27,500 nt of DNA, from assembly GCA_015478945.1 (NCBI GenBank), contig JABUQX010014662.1:7501-35000 (forward strand). The letters run 5' to 3'. A program made the position numbers and the translations under genes. This stretch comes from Trachelipus rathkii. Lineage: Eukaryota > Arthropoda > Malacostraca > Isopoda > Trachelipodidae. The notes under the pieces are model-generated. The model was not told the DNA's origin and ran no database searches. It worked only from the letters and a program-made list of their open reading frames with translations. This document shows positions 10,010-20,985 of the stretch, piece by piece. Within the stretch, counting starts at the first letter, position 1, and every line of letters begins with the position of its first letter.

Positions 10010-11100
10010 TTGTAGTTGGAATTTTGGCTGCCTAACTACCCCATTCTCATTTTTCTTTTTTGCGCGGAGGTTTATAATGAAATGGCAGTGCCCTCTGAGA
10101 AGGAATCGCTCAGAATCTGCCTGCGTATAACAGAACCTTCTAACTTTCGCGAAATGTAAATGAACATCGGATGGGATAACACCCCTATGAATCGTTCTAT
10201 GTATAGATATAAATGTTGAGGAGAAGAGGAGAGAAGGTGAATACCCGGAAACTTGTATACATAAAGAAAGAGGCAAATTTGATTTTGTCTACAACGTCTG
10301 TGACCTCCGTGATATCACAATAAAGAGGAAAAGGTGAAAATCACAGATAAGAGAGATGTGATGTATGAAACAAATGACTATACTAGAGTTCTCTGGTGTG
10401 AAGAGAATGAAAGAGAGGAATAAGGTGAATATAATGAACGTAGAGAAGGAGTTGCAATTTTGATGAGTGACCTGTGGCTATGAAGCTATGGTAGACTTTG
10501 AATTGTGTTGAAGTCCTAGAATTCTTGGAATGACGATACAATTTAAGTTAATGAATAATGGTTGGCAAGGTATGTAAGTGGTTTGTGACGTATGTCCATC
10601 TGAGGGAAACTGTTAAAAGAGCCATCTTTGAAGAGAGTACGATTGTTTGGGATAATCTGAATGATGTTTTGGATGGGGAGAGATTCGTGAATTGACTAGT
10701 ACTTAAGGAGAGAGGGAGATCACTTCGAAATGGTTGGTATTCAAGTGATCAAAAAAAGATGGTATAACACGGTGGTTTTGGAGGAGGAGGAGAAATACTA
10801 AGAATGGGTAATGAATAATGGTGATCGATCCTGTAGAGCAGAGAGTACGTGTGTAACCGTAATACTTTTTAAACACAAAGCATCCCAATACAGTATATCT
10901 AGAGGGTTGGCGTCAGGTAGAGATGCGATATCTGTAGTGAGACGTATGATTGAATTAGTGTTTGGTATGAGAGAGGAGATGTTCAAGGACTGTATGGTCG
11001 TTCGGTATGTCATGATCAAATCAGTATAGGGTAGTCTTAAGGATAGAGGATTCAGTCGACTATTGATTTATCGCTGTTCTAAGTTTAAATTTATATGTTA
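10010..11100 (+). pseudogene. LINE copy B: apurinic-type endonuclease domain
   Basis: This domain nicks target DNA to prime reverse transcription. Visible pieces are SWNFG at 10014 (weak; LINE endonucleases start with a similar TWN motif), RREGVAILMSD (10439-10471, the 'RR-x-GV-x-I' strand), GKVCKWFVTYVHLRETVKRA (from 10564, the 'F-V-x-V-Y' strand), then FKHKASQYS and SGRDAISVV (10868-10940), equivalent to the '-F-x-H-K-x-x-x-x-Y-T-W' and following strands. The GDFN catalytic box is not recognisable; its place, about 10690-10810, is scrambled. Confidence 0.68.
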
Positions 11101-11404
11101 TCGGTGCAGGTGGAACTTCGTGACTGAGAGTATATGGTATAGATATCGAAATGTAATGTTATGGCGGCATTCTCAGAGTGAGAAGTTACATGTGTGGTCA
11201 ATGGAAATCATAAGGATTATCCAGAGATGTATATGTTAGCTCACTCGGCTACTTAAGACGTGTCGCAAGTGACACACCAGTGAATATTACTTGAGCAAAA
11301 TCTGAAGGGCAAAATGAAGGATGCATTCCTTGTTAGTAGTGCAAGGAAGTGTGTGGATGTGCTAAAAGTAGGATGTAAGAATGTTAATAACAGATGTTAA
11401 CAGT
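11101..11404 (+). pseudogene. LINE copy B: endonuclease to linker, decayed
   Basis: No single motif is secure here, but the strand composition is continuous with the flanking LINE pieces and the spacing fits the end of the endonuclease domain. Confidence 0.45.
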
Positions 11405-11900
11405 GAGTGGTGGATGAAAGCGGTTAAAGGTAAACAAGAAGCGTGGTTGAATGTCTAAACAGCAAATGATGAAGATTCAAAAGAAAGATGCTTGGAACTA
11501 TAAATAAGGAGGAAGAATAAGAAATACTAAAAGGTGTAAACGTAGTCAGAATACAACAAGGTAGAGATGAAGGCAGTGAGAGGAGGATGAATGGAGGACA
11601 CTGACACGGCAAATCACGAAGCGTCTTCTGGAGGGAGGGAGCAGCGACCGAAAGGTTAAAGAATGAGAATAGGGGAATCTGCATAGAATATTGAATAGGA
11701 AGAGTGCTTTTGTAACTGATGAAATGGATGTGAGGGGAGTGTGGAAAGACACTTCGAAAATCTGCACAATATAACAGTAATGATCGAGGTAGTTTTAGTG
11801 AATGGTGCGGTTTTGATGGTGGCAATGAAGATGGAATAGGTATTTTTTTGGGGATGAGGTATTAGTAAGGAGGAGGCTCTACATCGGGAAAAGAATGCGT
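11405..11900 (+). pseudogene. LINE copy B: endonuclease-RT linker
   Basis: One frame reads SEWWMKAVKGKQEAWLNV, a stop, then ANDEDSKERCLEL and a stop (to 11503). This is the well-known 'WW-x-x-E-V-x-x-A-V-x-x-K-x-x-A-W' linker with its charged helix. Further on, SAFVTDEMDVRGVWKD (about 11705-11750) and, one frame over, RHFENLHN (11747-11770) match the 'W-K-x-H-F-E-x-L-x-N' segment just before the RT fingers. Long minus-strand open frames over 11424-11964 are antisense shadows caused by C-poor coding DNA. Confidence 0.8.
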
Positions 11901-12740
11901 GACCCGCAAAGTGAATTGATGGTAAAATCTTTGGCACAGTATGACATGAGGGTACTTCTTCCATGAAATAATATTTAGTGTTTAACTTATGTTCGGTGAT
12001 TGATCCTTCATGAAAAAAATCTTAGCTGAATCTTATGGTGAATTAATATTAATAGCGTGATGAACTGAGATGATTGGTTGATTATGATTTGGATATGGAA
12101 GTTTTGTGGTTAATAAAAAGCGTTATGGAGGGTTCATTAAAGTTTTTTCGCTGATTGGGGTAATTTTGGACTGGAGATGCTTGTAAAATAGATTAGCCAC
12201 CTTCGCACTTTGTAGATTAAGTGTAAGGGATGAATAATTAAAGGGGGATATCTGTTTAGTAAATTTATAGGGGGAAAATAAACTGAGTCTTATATGAAAT
12301 GGGTGGTTTTGGGTTTTAATGGAAGGAAGGGTTATATATGGCACTGGGTAATTTTACTTGTACTGAACAGATGTGGGGCGGAACTTCGAGAGATGGTGAC
12401 CGCTGTTTCAGAAGTGGATCGGTTCTAGGATCTGGTGGAATATGGGAACATAAGGTTTCCGCCCGGATTTCAAATTTTAGGAATAAAGAGGTTTGGTCGT
12501 AGTAAGAGGGATAACGTGTGGCTGGTATCAAAAATCTCTATTTAGACCTGTATTGAAACAATAAATGATTATTGAAGTAAAAATGAGGATGAGGAAAAGT
12601 AATAAATTGTGTAACTTTGTTTAGGGGTTTTAAAATGGATTTCTTGCTATACAGAAGATTCATTAACGGTTGAAATAATTTGATTTTGAATTTCGTAATG
12701 CCTAGAGTTTATATGTATGCGAATGACCCGAATCTTATGA
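11901..12740 (+). pseudogene. LINE copy B: reverse transcriptase domain
   Basis: Most of this domain is eroded. The clear landmark is the palm: PRVYMYANDPNL, with YAND at 12716-12727, where LINE RTs have the catalytic Y-A-D-D. It is preceded by EFRN in an adjacent frame, as in the usual 'REFR....PWxLLYADD' spacing. The first Asp of the pair is Asn, which would kill polymerase activity. I do not see the QG or GFR motifs upstream with confidence. Confidence 0.65.
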
Positions 12741-13020
12741 GTCTGCAGGTGTTCTGTGATACTATGGCCTGTGTTGTGTTCGGTAGCTTTTGCAATTGGG
12801 TTCATCTTTACATCTGCTGAATTATATTGTGATATTGGCTTTAAAAAGTTTTATTATCAGTATTGCACTAACGATAGTGAAAGCCGTACCGGGACTAAGT
12901 ATAAATCGGGTGATGCAAATATGGGAATGTTTCGATGTAGATCAGGCGGATGTAAGGACAGGGATATGTAGTTATAGCTCATCCGATTGGTTTATTCTAG
13001 ATCTTTTGTAGAGATATGTT
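12741..13020 (+). pseudogene. LINE copy B: Cys/His-rich segment after RT
   Basis: In mixed frames: WPVLC (12765-12779), or CVVF one base over, then FCNWVHLYIC (12788-12817), then MFRCRSGGCK (about 12926-12955). Several invertebrate LINEs carry a zinc-finger-like 'C-x2-C....C-x2-C-x-x-W-x-H-x-x-C' module behind the RT, and these residues fit that spacing once frameshifts are allowed for. The module may bind nucleic acid. Confidence 0.5.
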
Positions 13021-13790
13021 GGATTACTTGGGGTTAATGAAGATATTTGAGGATGGGGAGATGGCGTAGGAGTAATGGTGAGTAGAGGAAGTGTAGAATG
13101 GAGGTTGAAAAATGAGAAGTGGCCTTCAATAACTTATTTCTTAACGAGTATATGGTTGCGGGTCACTACTGAATATTGGTTCCTTGTGTGGCGAATCTTA
13201 ACGAGAGCTTTGAGATAGGATTGATAAGAGCGGAGTTATTTGGCAGGGTGTGGTTGGCAAAGGAGGGCTTCGAAAGTAGAACGTGGTATAAGAGAGTTAA
13301 GGGGTTATGGGTTATGTGAAGTTGAAGGACAACATCCTCCAGTGGTGGTGGTTGTACAGGGATTATGTTATTTCTTTTAGATGGTGAGCAGCAGAAACAA
13401 GTGTCTGATTTTAATTTAAATAGATTTTATTATAGAGGAGTATATTGTTCTGGAAGGTGAAGTATAGGGAATAGCTGGACTGATGCCATAGGAAGTGTAG
13501 TATTGTGCCCAGAAGCGATATGTGACATGGCCTAAGGAATAAGCTGCTGGTGGGGCATTATTAAATCAGAAGTGAGTTGACTAGTGAAAGTGCATAAGCG
13601 AAAGGTAGTTATCTTCTCAATGAGTTAAAAAGAAATGCAAAACGTCTATTGATAGTCTCTTGAGGTGTGAGTACAGTGTCGTTAACATGACGGACTGAGT
13701 GCCATGACATATGGTTTGTTGGTATATCGCCGCTGATTAGTTGTCCCTTTGGAGTTTTTATTGTATAAGGCTAAGTATGAATGTTATACA
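13021..13790 (+). pseudogene. LINE copy B: post-RT region, unrecognisable
   Basis: Stops in all frames and no motif I can name, but the same G-rich, C-poor plus strand as the rest of the element. Inferred to be decayed LINE by position. Confidence 0.4.
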
Positions 13791-14340
13791 AAGAGAGTCC
13801 TGGGATTAAATTGTAATGTGAGGAGGAAAATCTTCATTAAGAGTTTAAAAAAATGCTGTTTCTAGAATGATATTCAGTAAATGGAATCAAGATCCTTAAA
13901 CGGGGTATAATATAAGGATTATGTGCTAGGTGTTAGAAGTGAAGACTAGGAATTGATTTAAAGAGAAAGGTTAAATTATGAAACTGATATTTAGAGAGTG
14001 TAGTGAGTGTGAAGAAAGGGTAAATGAAAAAAAGAGATAAACATGAAACGGTTAGTAATTGAGAATGGTTGGGTCATGGTTGCGAACAGGATGATGAATA
14101 GTACGGCGTGGTTGTTTAATCTGAGGCATTGTAATATCTGTGCGTGAGTTATAGTGTATAGGAAACGACGCAGCTGGGAGTACGCGAAAGCAAGAAAAAG
14201 TGGAATGTGAGTCGGTGATCCGAATGTCTGAAGGAGAGAATGTGAGTTTTGGGCTAGAAGGCCGAGAACTTAAAGGGTGCTATGAATAAGGAGAGAATGG
14301 CGGGGTTTTGTAATGGGGGGTCATGGTTAATTGTCGGCCG
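13791..14340 (+). pseudogene. LINE copy B: C-terminal domain
   Basis: KRVLGLNCNVRRKIFIKS (from about 13791) matches the 'R-x-L-G-L......L-Y-x-x-x-V' helix before 'YGxExW'. EWLGHGCEQDDE (14063-14098) matches the 'R-W-x-G-H-x-x-R-M-x-D-E' signature of the ORF2 tail. NKERMAGFCNGGSW (from about 14285) fits the final 'R-x-x-W-R' segment. Spacings are a little long, so small insertions are likely. Confidence 0.66.
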
Positions 14341-14725
14341 TCACCTGGCCCAAGGGTATGAAAACAGGACGCCACTTACAACTTTGAGGCGATATGTTAC
14401 CATAGTGAAGATGGTCCAGGGTCGGTCGAGGCATTGATGCTCTTAGGGCGTATGGAATTGAATATCTGTCTGTGGACGAGCTTGCTGCACTAATTAATGG
14501 TGTAGGCATGGACGCGGATGGGAGGGGCGGTAACAGGCTGGGGGTGCTTCCTTATTGGCGAAGCGTTTGCTGTCATGTATTTCTTCTCATCGTAAATCAT
14601 ATACACTAACTGCTATTCAGTTTTCGGGATGCCTTGTACAGGAAGTAAGGCAGAAGTCCTACCTTTAACCCTAATCTGGGGCTGCCAATAAATATAGAAA
14701 GGGTGAAAAAGAAAGTAATAAGAAA
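14341..14725 (+). repeat. LINE copy B 3' end, homologous to 8615-8700
   Basis: Shared blocks with the 8.6 kb fragment, in the same order: CACCTGG, TTGA-G-(G/A)-C/A-GATA, CCATAGTGA, GGTCC and a GTCG/GTCGC step. The region continues to about 14725, where TA/AT repeats begin, as they do behind copy A. This defines a common LINE 3' end. Confidence 0.65.
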
Positions 14726-14885
14726 GATATATTAATATATTCATATATTTAATAATATAAAAATATATATATTTTTAAAATTTAATTCATAATTTAAATA
14801 TTATATATAATCTTATATATTAGATATAATAATTATATATATATATATAATATCTATATATTATATATAGTATAATATATAATAA
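14726..14885. repeat. Degenerate AT-rich repeat
   Basis: A/T-only DNA with TATA and ATAT runs, directly behind the LINE 3' end. No coding signal. Confidence 0.85.
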
Positions 14886-15030
14886 CACTTAGTGAATTCA
14901 CGCCTGGCAGATAATGTCCTAAATGTTTGTTTCCGCTAATCCCGACGATGCGGGATGCGGAAATCGGAGTGTATTGATTTTTTAACATGCCGCGATGCGG
15001 ATTGGCGGGTATGGCGGAATGTTTAAATAT
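14886..15030. repeat. GC island with three GATGCGG copies
   Basis: GATGCGG occurs at 14947-14953, 14954-14960 and 14994-15000, among related steps (GGCGGG, GGCGGA). The island sits between two A/T-only blocks. It may be the terminal or subterminal repeat of a DNA transposon. No partner end was found. Confidence 0.45.
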
Positions 15031-15180
15031 TAATACTATACATATATATATAATATACTATTAATATACTATTATAATAATAATATAATCATAATAAAAT
15101 TTTAATATTTATATATATATATATACTTATATTATATGTATATAATATATAATCTACTTAATATTATATAAATAATGTAT
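15031..15180. repeat. Degenerate AT-rich repeat
   Basis: A/T-rich with short TATA runs, and a second flank to the GATGCGG island. No coding signal. Confidence 0.8.
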
Positions 15181-18111
15181 AGCTTATGTGTGCGAGTTTT
15201 AAGCGTCAGGGCGATATCTATTGATATGAGTACTATTGTTACGCGGTTCATAAAAGTGGTGGCAGTGATAGTATGTACCGAATCGCCGAACTCATTGTGG
15301 AAACCTAGTAATTACAGTGCTAACACATAGCTTTCACCTAACCATTTGCGCCGTTAAATGAAGAGTAGAGTTAGCATGGTATCTATTATACTTATTGCAC
15401 TATAGCGATATTTAAATTTCAAAATAATGGGTATTAAAGCCGTGGTGCTGAGTCATGAGTCACCAGAAAAAATTCTTATTTGTCAATCGGCAGGGCTTAT
15501 GTGCTGCCGTTGTTACTGAATCTGTATTCAATTAACATATTGTATACATAGTATGAACTGATTAGCCGATCTCTATTGTTATTATGTCATAAATAATTAT
15601 GTTAAGATGGGCTAATTCACTATAGAACTTATCATGGCGTTTGGTGAGAGCAGTCGCCTTCTTGAGTAGGTATTTTCCCCCCCTGTCTTGCTAAGTTTTT
15701 TGTAACTTAAGGCGGTGTGTAAAAACAATTGCCATTTATTTGCTCTTATAAATTTAACTCACATATCCTACCCCATCCACTGAAAATAGTTAATCGTCCC
15801 ACCGTCTCTTGGATTTTTTGTCATCTAGTCGTTTTTTTACTTGGTGATAAGTTTGGTGCAATAAACAACCTTATCTTGGCAGCTGCATCCTTTTTTTTTG
15901 AAGAGAGATAAGTATGCGGTACGTGGTTGTAGAACGATATATGGCAATCATGTCATTCGACTGTAACGTGTAGTAATATCCCTTGCGTCCCAGTTGGAAT
16001 CTGTTTATTTGATGTTACTTGGTAAGATCAGATTGTTGGTTCACTGTAAAATATTTCTATATATTTTTTCCTGCTAATGATTGCTAATAAAGAAAAAAAA
16101 CCTGTTAACACTTTGAATGTAAGACATTGGTATGAAGAGATTATTCTAGATTTTCAAAAGCTTTTGGCAACGCTAGTCGTGAAATACTACTGCGTAAAAA
16201 GCATTTTATAGGTTCAAAAGAGCTATAATGGATGTGGTGATAAGTTTTCAAATAATTCCATTCAAATCCAAAGTTTCTCTAGAATATGTTCTTGAACCTT
16301 TATATTATTTACAAAGTAATCTAATCAATATTTAACTCTCCCAAACCAATCATCTTTCTACATATCCTTCACCAATGACACCAAAGATTACCACCTTTTA
16401 ATAAGTGATAAAATAAATATTTTTGTACTGGAGATAAACAGTGAATAGCTAATATTATGATAGGAGTTGATGAAAGAAAGCTGTCATTAAACTTACAAGA
16501 CCTCTTTAAAACGAACCAATAAAAAAAGTAACAACTATGTAATTCATACAAAAAATATTCAACCAAACACATGATGAATTTACCCCGCAAGAAAAAAACT
16601 AAGGTTTAAAACATATATAAACATACGTCAGTAAAAATTATGTATATTCTTGTAAAACTATTATCTACCTTTATACAAACTAAAAAATATTTGGTGTTAA
16701 CTATCCCACATCTTCTTCTGCCAGATTGTGATTTTATCGCTAAACCAAGTAAAAAAAGTCATTCAAGCTCTACGTTCGAAAATAAAATATTGATGTATTT
16801 ACAGATCTTATTAAGGTAGAAATTCAGAGTGTAATTAATAAAATTCTGAACCATAAAACCTGCGAATACATAAAAACAAATTTATACAACAATCAATATC
16901 ATGAGATATCAATCAGCAAAGCAACACCAATAATTAATTGAAGCTCCCATTTACAGATTCGCTAATGTTGGTATAGGCAATTTAGAAAAGGAGGTTCTGA
17001 ACTGTGAAATAGATTAATAAATGAGATCATAATTGATCAATTGAGGATCAGGAGCCCCAGAGTGTTCGGTTGCTGGGCTTGTCCTATTATAAATTGTTTC
17101 ATTATGCCTAATATAAAATAAATCAAACAATAAATAATTTTTATGTTCAACATACTAAAGAATAATTAGTGTTTATTTTACGAACTTCACTTCATTAGAT
17201 CTTATCTTAAATTTTTGTTCTCAGTAATCAAATTTTATGCAATCAGACTAGCCTATCAGGCCAACCCTGTAGGTTTTTTTTTTTTTTTTATCAATAGTTC
17301 ATCCACCAAAATCGATATAAAATCTCAAAAAATCTTACAAAAAATTAGTAAAACAAAAATACTTATAAAGCTACAAAATCGAGTTAAAAAATTCAAACTC
17401 AAAAGACATTGCAAAAAAAAAATAAAAATAAAAAAAGATAAAATAAAAAAAAGTAATAAACTTTTAACTATTTTCAAACTATCTCAGTCTGCCATCGCTT
17501 TTAATTTTGCTCCTCCTCTTCTTCCAACTCACTCTCTCAATTCAAATACAAAATAGTCTACACTTGGTGCATTAAATGCTACATCGTATTATTATCTATC
17601 TCATATTATCTAAATTATAATCTATAACCCCCACATTTCTCTTTCCCGTTAGGTATTACTATTATTATTCTTAGAGAGGAATAATATATGTGTATGCATC
17701 AAAGATTGTTTCATTGAGAGTCCTTAAAAAGAAGAAAAAAAGTAATGACATTGCAGCAATTACAATTCAATTCCAAAGTGTTGCTAAGTCTGAAAGACAA
17801 AAATAATGATACAAGAATATTTAATCCCTCAGGCCCAAAGATAAAGACTACGTCATACTGCGAAGAGAATTATAAGCTTCAAAAATAAATAACAAGGTTT
17901 CCTCCAATTGAAAGCAGATTGCACGGTAATGATTTGATACAAAAAAAATATATAGGGTAACACTTGATAATACAAAGTGAATAAAAGAAACAGCGAGTAG
18001 GAACAAATTAACTTCACTCCAACAATAGATTTCTAGAATATTCAAGAACAATAGAGCCTATAGTACCACAGAACAATCAAACTTAGAATACCCAGAACAT
18101 CGTCTCTTAAC
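15181..18111. other. Unassigned AT-rich DNA
   Basis: I see no gene, transposon motif or RNA gene. Composition is more balanced up to about 15720, then A/T-rich. A (T)17 run lies at 17273-17289 and A-rich DNA at 17310-17460, which makes a Lys-rich open frame of no meaning. This could be intergenic, intronic or very old repeat sequence. Confidence 0.5.
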
Positions 18112-18572
18112 CTATGGTTTGAGAACCGGACCCCCCGGTGGCCCACGATGACTCCAAATGGGGTTCGCGAAAGCTTGAAGAAATCTTATGATATATTTCA
18201 TTTCAAATAGAAAAAATTGAATGAATGAAAGCATGAAAGTCATGAAAACGTTGAAAAAAATTCACCTTCCGTCCTTGTGTAAAACTTACTTTTCTAAGGG
18301 TTTTCGGACGTTTTTTTGTGTATGTAAAAAGAGAATATTTTATTTATATATCTCCCCAGATGCTAATGCTGATAAATTTAAATACGGAAAAATACTCACT
18401 TTTAAAATGTATTGACACAATATCATTTATTATATTTTATTATATCTCATTTTACTTGTGAAATTAGTGGATATAAGATGCTATAATAAAGTAGTTAAGT
18501 AGTAATAATTATAACAAAAAGGGATATAAATAGTTTATAGATTGATTCACCAAATTTAAGTTAAAATATCGC

Positions 18573-18655
18573 CGACCAATAGATATATATATACTATAAC
18601 AAATGGAAAGTTTGTGTAATATAGGTGTCCCGCAGGATATATATATATATATGTG
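18573..18655. repeat. Two short (TA)n runs
   Basis: Short TATA runs at about 18581-18594 and 18638-18652 within the hAT-like interior. Confidence 0.7.
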
Positions 18656-18872
18656 GTCAATAGAGAAATTCTAAGGGAATAGAATGATATATTAGATAAA
18701 TATTCTTGAAATAAAATCACTATATTATACAATTTTCTTCCTGATACTAACCATTTTACCATATAAATTTATATACATAAAAATACTAAAATATTTTGCA
18801 ATGTGATCATTTATATAGACGAATATTCCTCACACACTTCTATTATAGGTGTTTTACTAAATAGTATAATTC

Positions 18873-18901
18873 TCGATATATATATATATATATATATATA
18901 T
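18873..18901. repeat. (AT)n microsatellite
   Basis: A clean AT run of about 14 units. Confidence 0.85.
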
Positions 18902-19143
18902 CATTCATAAGAAAATTTAAATAAATATTTGATGCACTTTAGTTTCAAATAGAGTTATAAATTTTAATGGTCGTCAGGAAAAAAATTAATATTCAGTCGT
19001 CATCTATATCTTGAGTGTGAATAAAAAAAAATCTTTAAAATGGGTCGGTGGTAGAGCAAAGGTTTAAGAACCTATAGTTAATCGAGAACATTAAACTTCT
19101 ATATTTAAAATTAACCCACAACATCAATCTTCTAGTATACTTC

Positions 19144-19225
19144 CTAGGGTTGGGAAAAAAACCGTTTTTTTCAAATAATGTTTTTTTCATAGTTTTTTTT
19201 CGATTTTTATCGGTTTTTTTTTATG
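19144..19225. repeat. Possible hAT-type terminus with T-runs
   Basis: CTAGGGTTGGGAAAAAAACC followed by repeated runs of seven to nine T separated by short steps (…CGTTTTTTT…CGATTTTTATCGG…). This layout resembles the 'CAGGGTTGGG-AAAA-CCGGTTTTTT' end seen in some hAT elements. No matching right end was found. Confidence 0.3.
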
Positions 19226-20985
19226 CATAATTCTCTCATTAATAAACTACATTTTTTAAAAATATAAAGAGGCTAAACATGATATTTCACTTGAGTATTT
19301 TCATTTTTTTCAAATATGAGGATACCTGAAATTAAACAAATATTTCATTTTGATTTATCAAATAATTAATAAATAATACAATGAACTTTCTGTGGTGTTA
19401 TACAATGTTAGGTGAAGGTCTGGTTAGGTGTTGTTCAGCTTCTGAAAACTTTATTTTTTTATTCTGTTCTTATTCTTTCTTATGAATATTAGATTGATAC
19501 CAGATATCTGCTGTTATGTATAAGGTGATCTTTTCTGAATACTTGTGCTAGCTACTTTTATCTATGTAATGTTTTTTAGCATTGTTTATCAGTATAATCA
19601 GTGATTTTTAATCATCACTGCCTTTAAACATTAAGGCATACGATACTTTATATAGATTGTAAGTTCTGAATATGACCCAAAACTCATTAAGTTGACTTAT
19701 GGGATGCAATGGAAATATAATAAAAATATTGTGAAAATTAAATTTTCAAGATTGTAAATGAAGGAGTATAAGTTATGTGAATGACTAAATTAAATATTTG
19801 GCTTTTGATATAACTTATTTGATTCACTAATCTCATAGTCCCTACTATAACTACTCCCCAGACCAGTCCTAATGAGTACTGACATCTACGTGCTGTGACT
19901 ACTGTCAAGATCATTATCACTGGGCTCATCAGCGTGATCAGCCCAATTTAATTTTGATAATGATTGATAAGTCTGATTTCAGGTCGTATGAAGTATCGGT
20001 GAGAATGAAGGTGGTTAAGGAGCAGGGGCAAGTATAAGTTGCATTAAAAGGTTTTCTTAAGTTTAGACTTGACCTTTGATTATAAAGCAGCTCTCTCCGT
20101 CTATGTCTATATATAATTTATTAAGATGTATAGATTGCATAATAGCTTCTCTCAAAGAATATGTAAGACAAGTATAATAACTAGTTATTCGATCTATATT
20201 AGTGTTTTATACACAACATTATGTTACACTTTTCTGCGAGGAGACTATGGTTGACTGAACTGCTCTTTATTCCTTAAAGAGTGAGAAATGTTACACCAAG
20301 CAAGACTCGAGATAAATAGTAGAATTGACATCTCTAATAATTGTGTGTGATTAATAAATCTGCAATCACACACATCGTCTAAGCTTAAAATCACCCCAAC
20401 AGTAAAAAAACAGTGAAATAAAGTTTTATAGTACACATTTTTAAGAAAAATAGCATATCTTTTTTTTTAATATAAATATTATGAACATCAAATTTCAGAA
20501 ATATAATAAATAAAAATAGTTGGATAACATAATACACAATTTGGAGATACACAACGGACGAATCAGAGGGCATATACTCGCTCACCTGGAAAGGAATTAT
20601 TCTCGGAACTATTCCCAAAAAGTTATGTCTCCCAACTAGTAGAGACATAATTTGCTACACAACTTATAATATCAAATTTCTTGTTTCTCAACAGTGTGAT
20701 AATGATAGGTTCCACAACTTAGTTATAAAAATAAAGAAAGAAACTTTTAATAGGGAACAAGAAAATTGTTGTGTGTGAAGAGCTGTGTTTTTCTGAAAAA
20801 AAAATAGGAGCTCATTTTGTGGTTGGTTTTCGAGTAAAATGACTTATTTTGAGCTTCTGACATGGAAAATGCCAATAATTCTCGACCACTTACATATCGA
20901 TCTAGTTTGTCTGAATTCGATATCCATTAGTGTGTTGTGTAGTATAGTGTATGGATAGTAATGTCAAAAAAGGTGATTTGGTTTT
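19226..20985. other. Unassigned AT-rich DNA
   Basis: Apart from the hairpin noted separately, I see no gene or element motif. Short open frames on the minus strand (near 20245-20648) are compositional. Confidence 0.5.
19921..19945. other. Short perfect-looking hairpin
   Basis: Arms TGGGCTCATCA and TGATCAGCCCA pair at 10 of 11 positions around a GCG loop. A wider imperfect inverted repeat, ATCATTATCA against TGATAATGAT, flanks it. It could be a transposon terminus or a chance palindrome. Confidence 0.5.

Larger units (their letters stand above)
10010..14725 (+). mobile_element. Long decayed LINE (copy B): endonuclease, RT, Cys/His segment, C-terminus
   Basis: Motifs in the order of an APE-type LINE ORF2 run left to right: a possible endonuclease start (SWNFG, 10014-10028), RREGVAILMSD (10439-10471), FKHKASQYS (10868-10894), EWWMKAVK (11405-11428), RHFENLHN (about 11747-11770), YANDPNL (12716-12736), a Cys/His stretch with WVH (12765-12817), RVLGLNCNVRR (13794-13826), EWLGHGCEQDDE (14063-14098) and a C-terminal tail near 14284-14480. 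Stops and frameshifts are everywhere. The plus strand is G-rich and C-poor throughout. At about 4.7 kb it may be close to full length. Confidence 0.82.
18112..19077. mobile_element. Possible non-autonomous hAT-like DNA transposon
   Basis: The left end reads CTATGGTTTGAGAACC, then a C-run, GTGGCCCACG and GGGGTTCGCGAAAG. The right end, read inward on the other strand, is CTATAGGTTCTTAAACC, then GCTCTACCACCGACCC. Both resemble the widespread hAT terminus that starts CAG-x-GGTTCT, followed by a GC-rich 'CCACGACCC' block. The interior (966 bp overall) has no coding signal and holds small AT microsatellites. The 8-bp flanks (CTCTTAAC and TTAATCGA) do not match, so target duplication is not supported. 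The two ends might belong to different copies. Confidence 0.42.

Noticed and set aside
9920..10276. 118-codon minus-strand open frame
   Set aside because: No motif, and it overlaps the probable LINE 5' region on plus; likely chance.
10868..11029. SGRDAISVVRRMIE read first as an RT 'GFxxGR' box
   Set aside because: The preceding FKHKASQYS and its place before the WW linker fit the endonuclease domain better.
11424..11964. Overlapping minus-strand open frames of up to 133 codons
   Set aside because: The plus strand here carries clear LINE linker motifs; the minus frames are antisense shadows in C-poor DNA.
17215..17556. Lys-rich 113-codon plus-strand open frame
   Set aside because: Made by a poly-T run and A-rich DNA; no domain, and no exon-like context.
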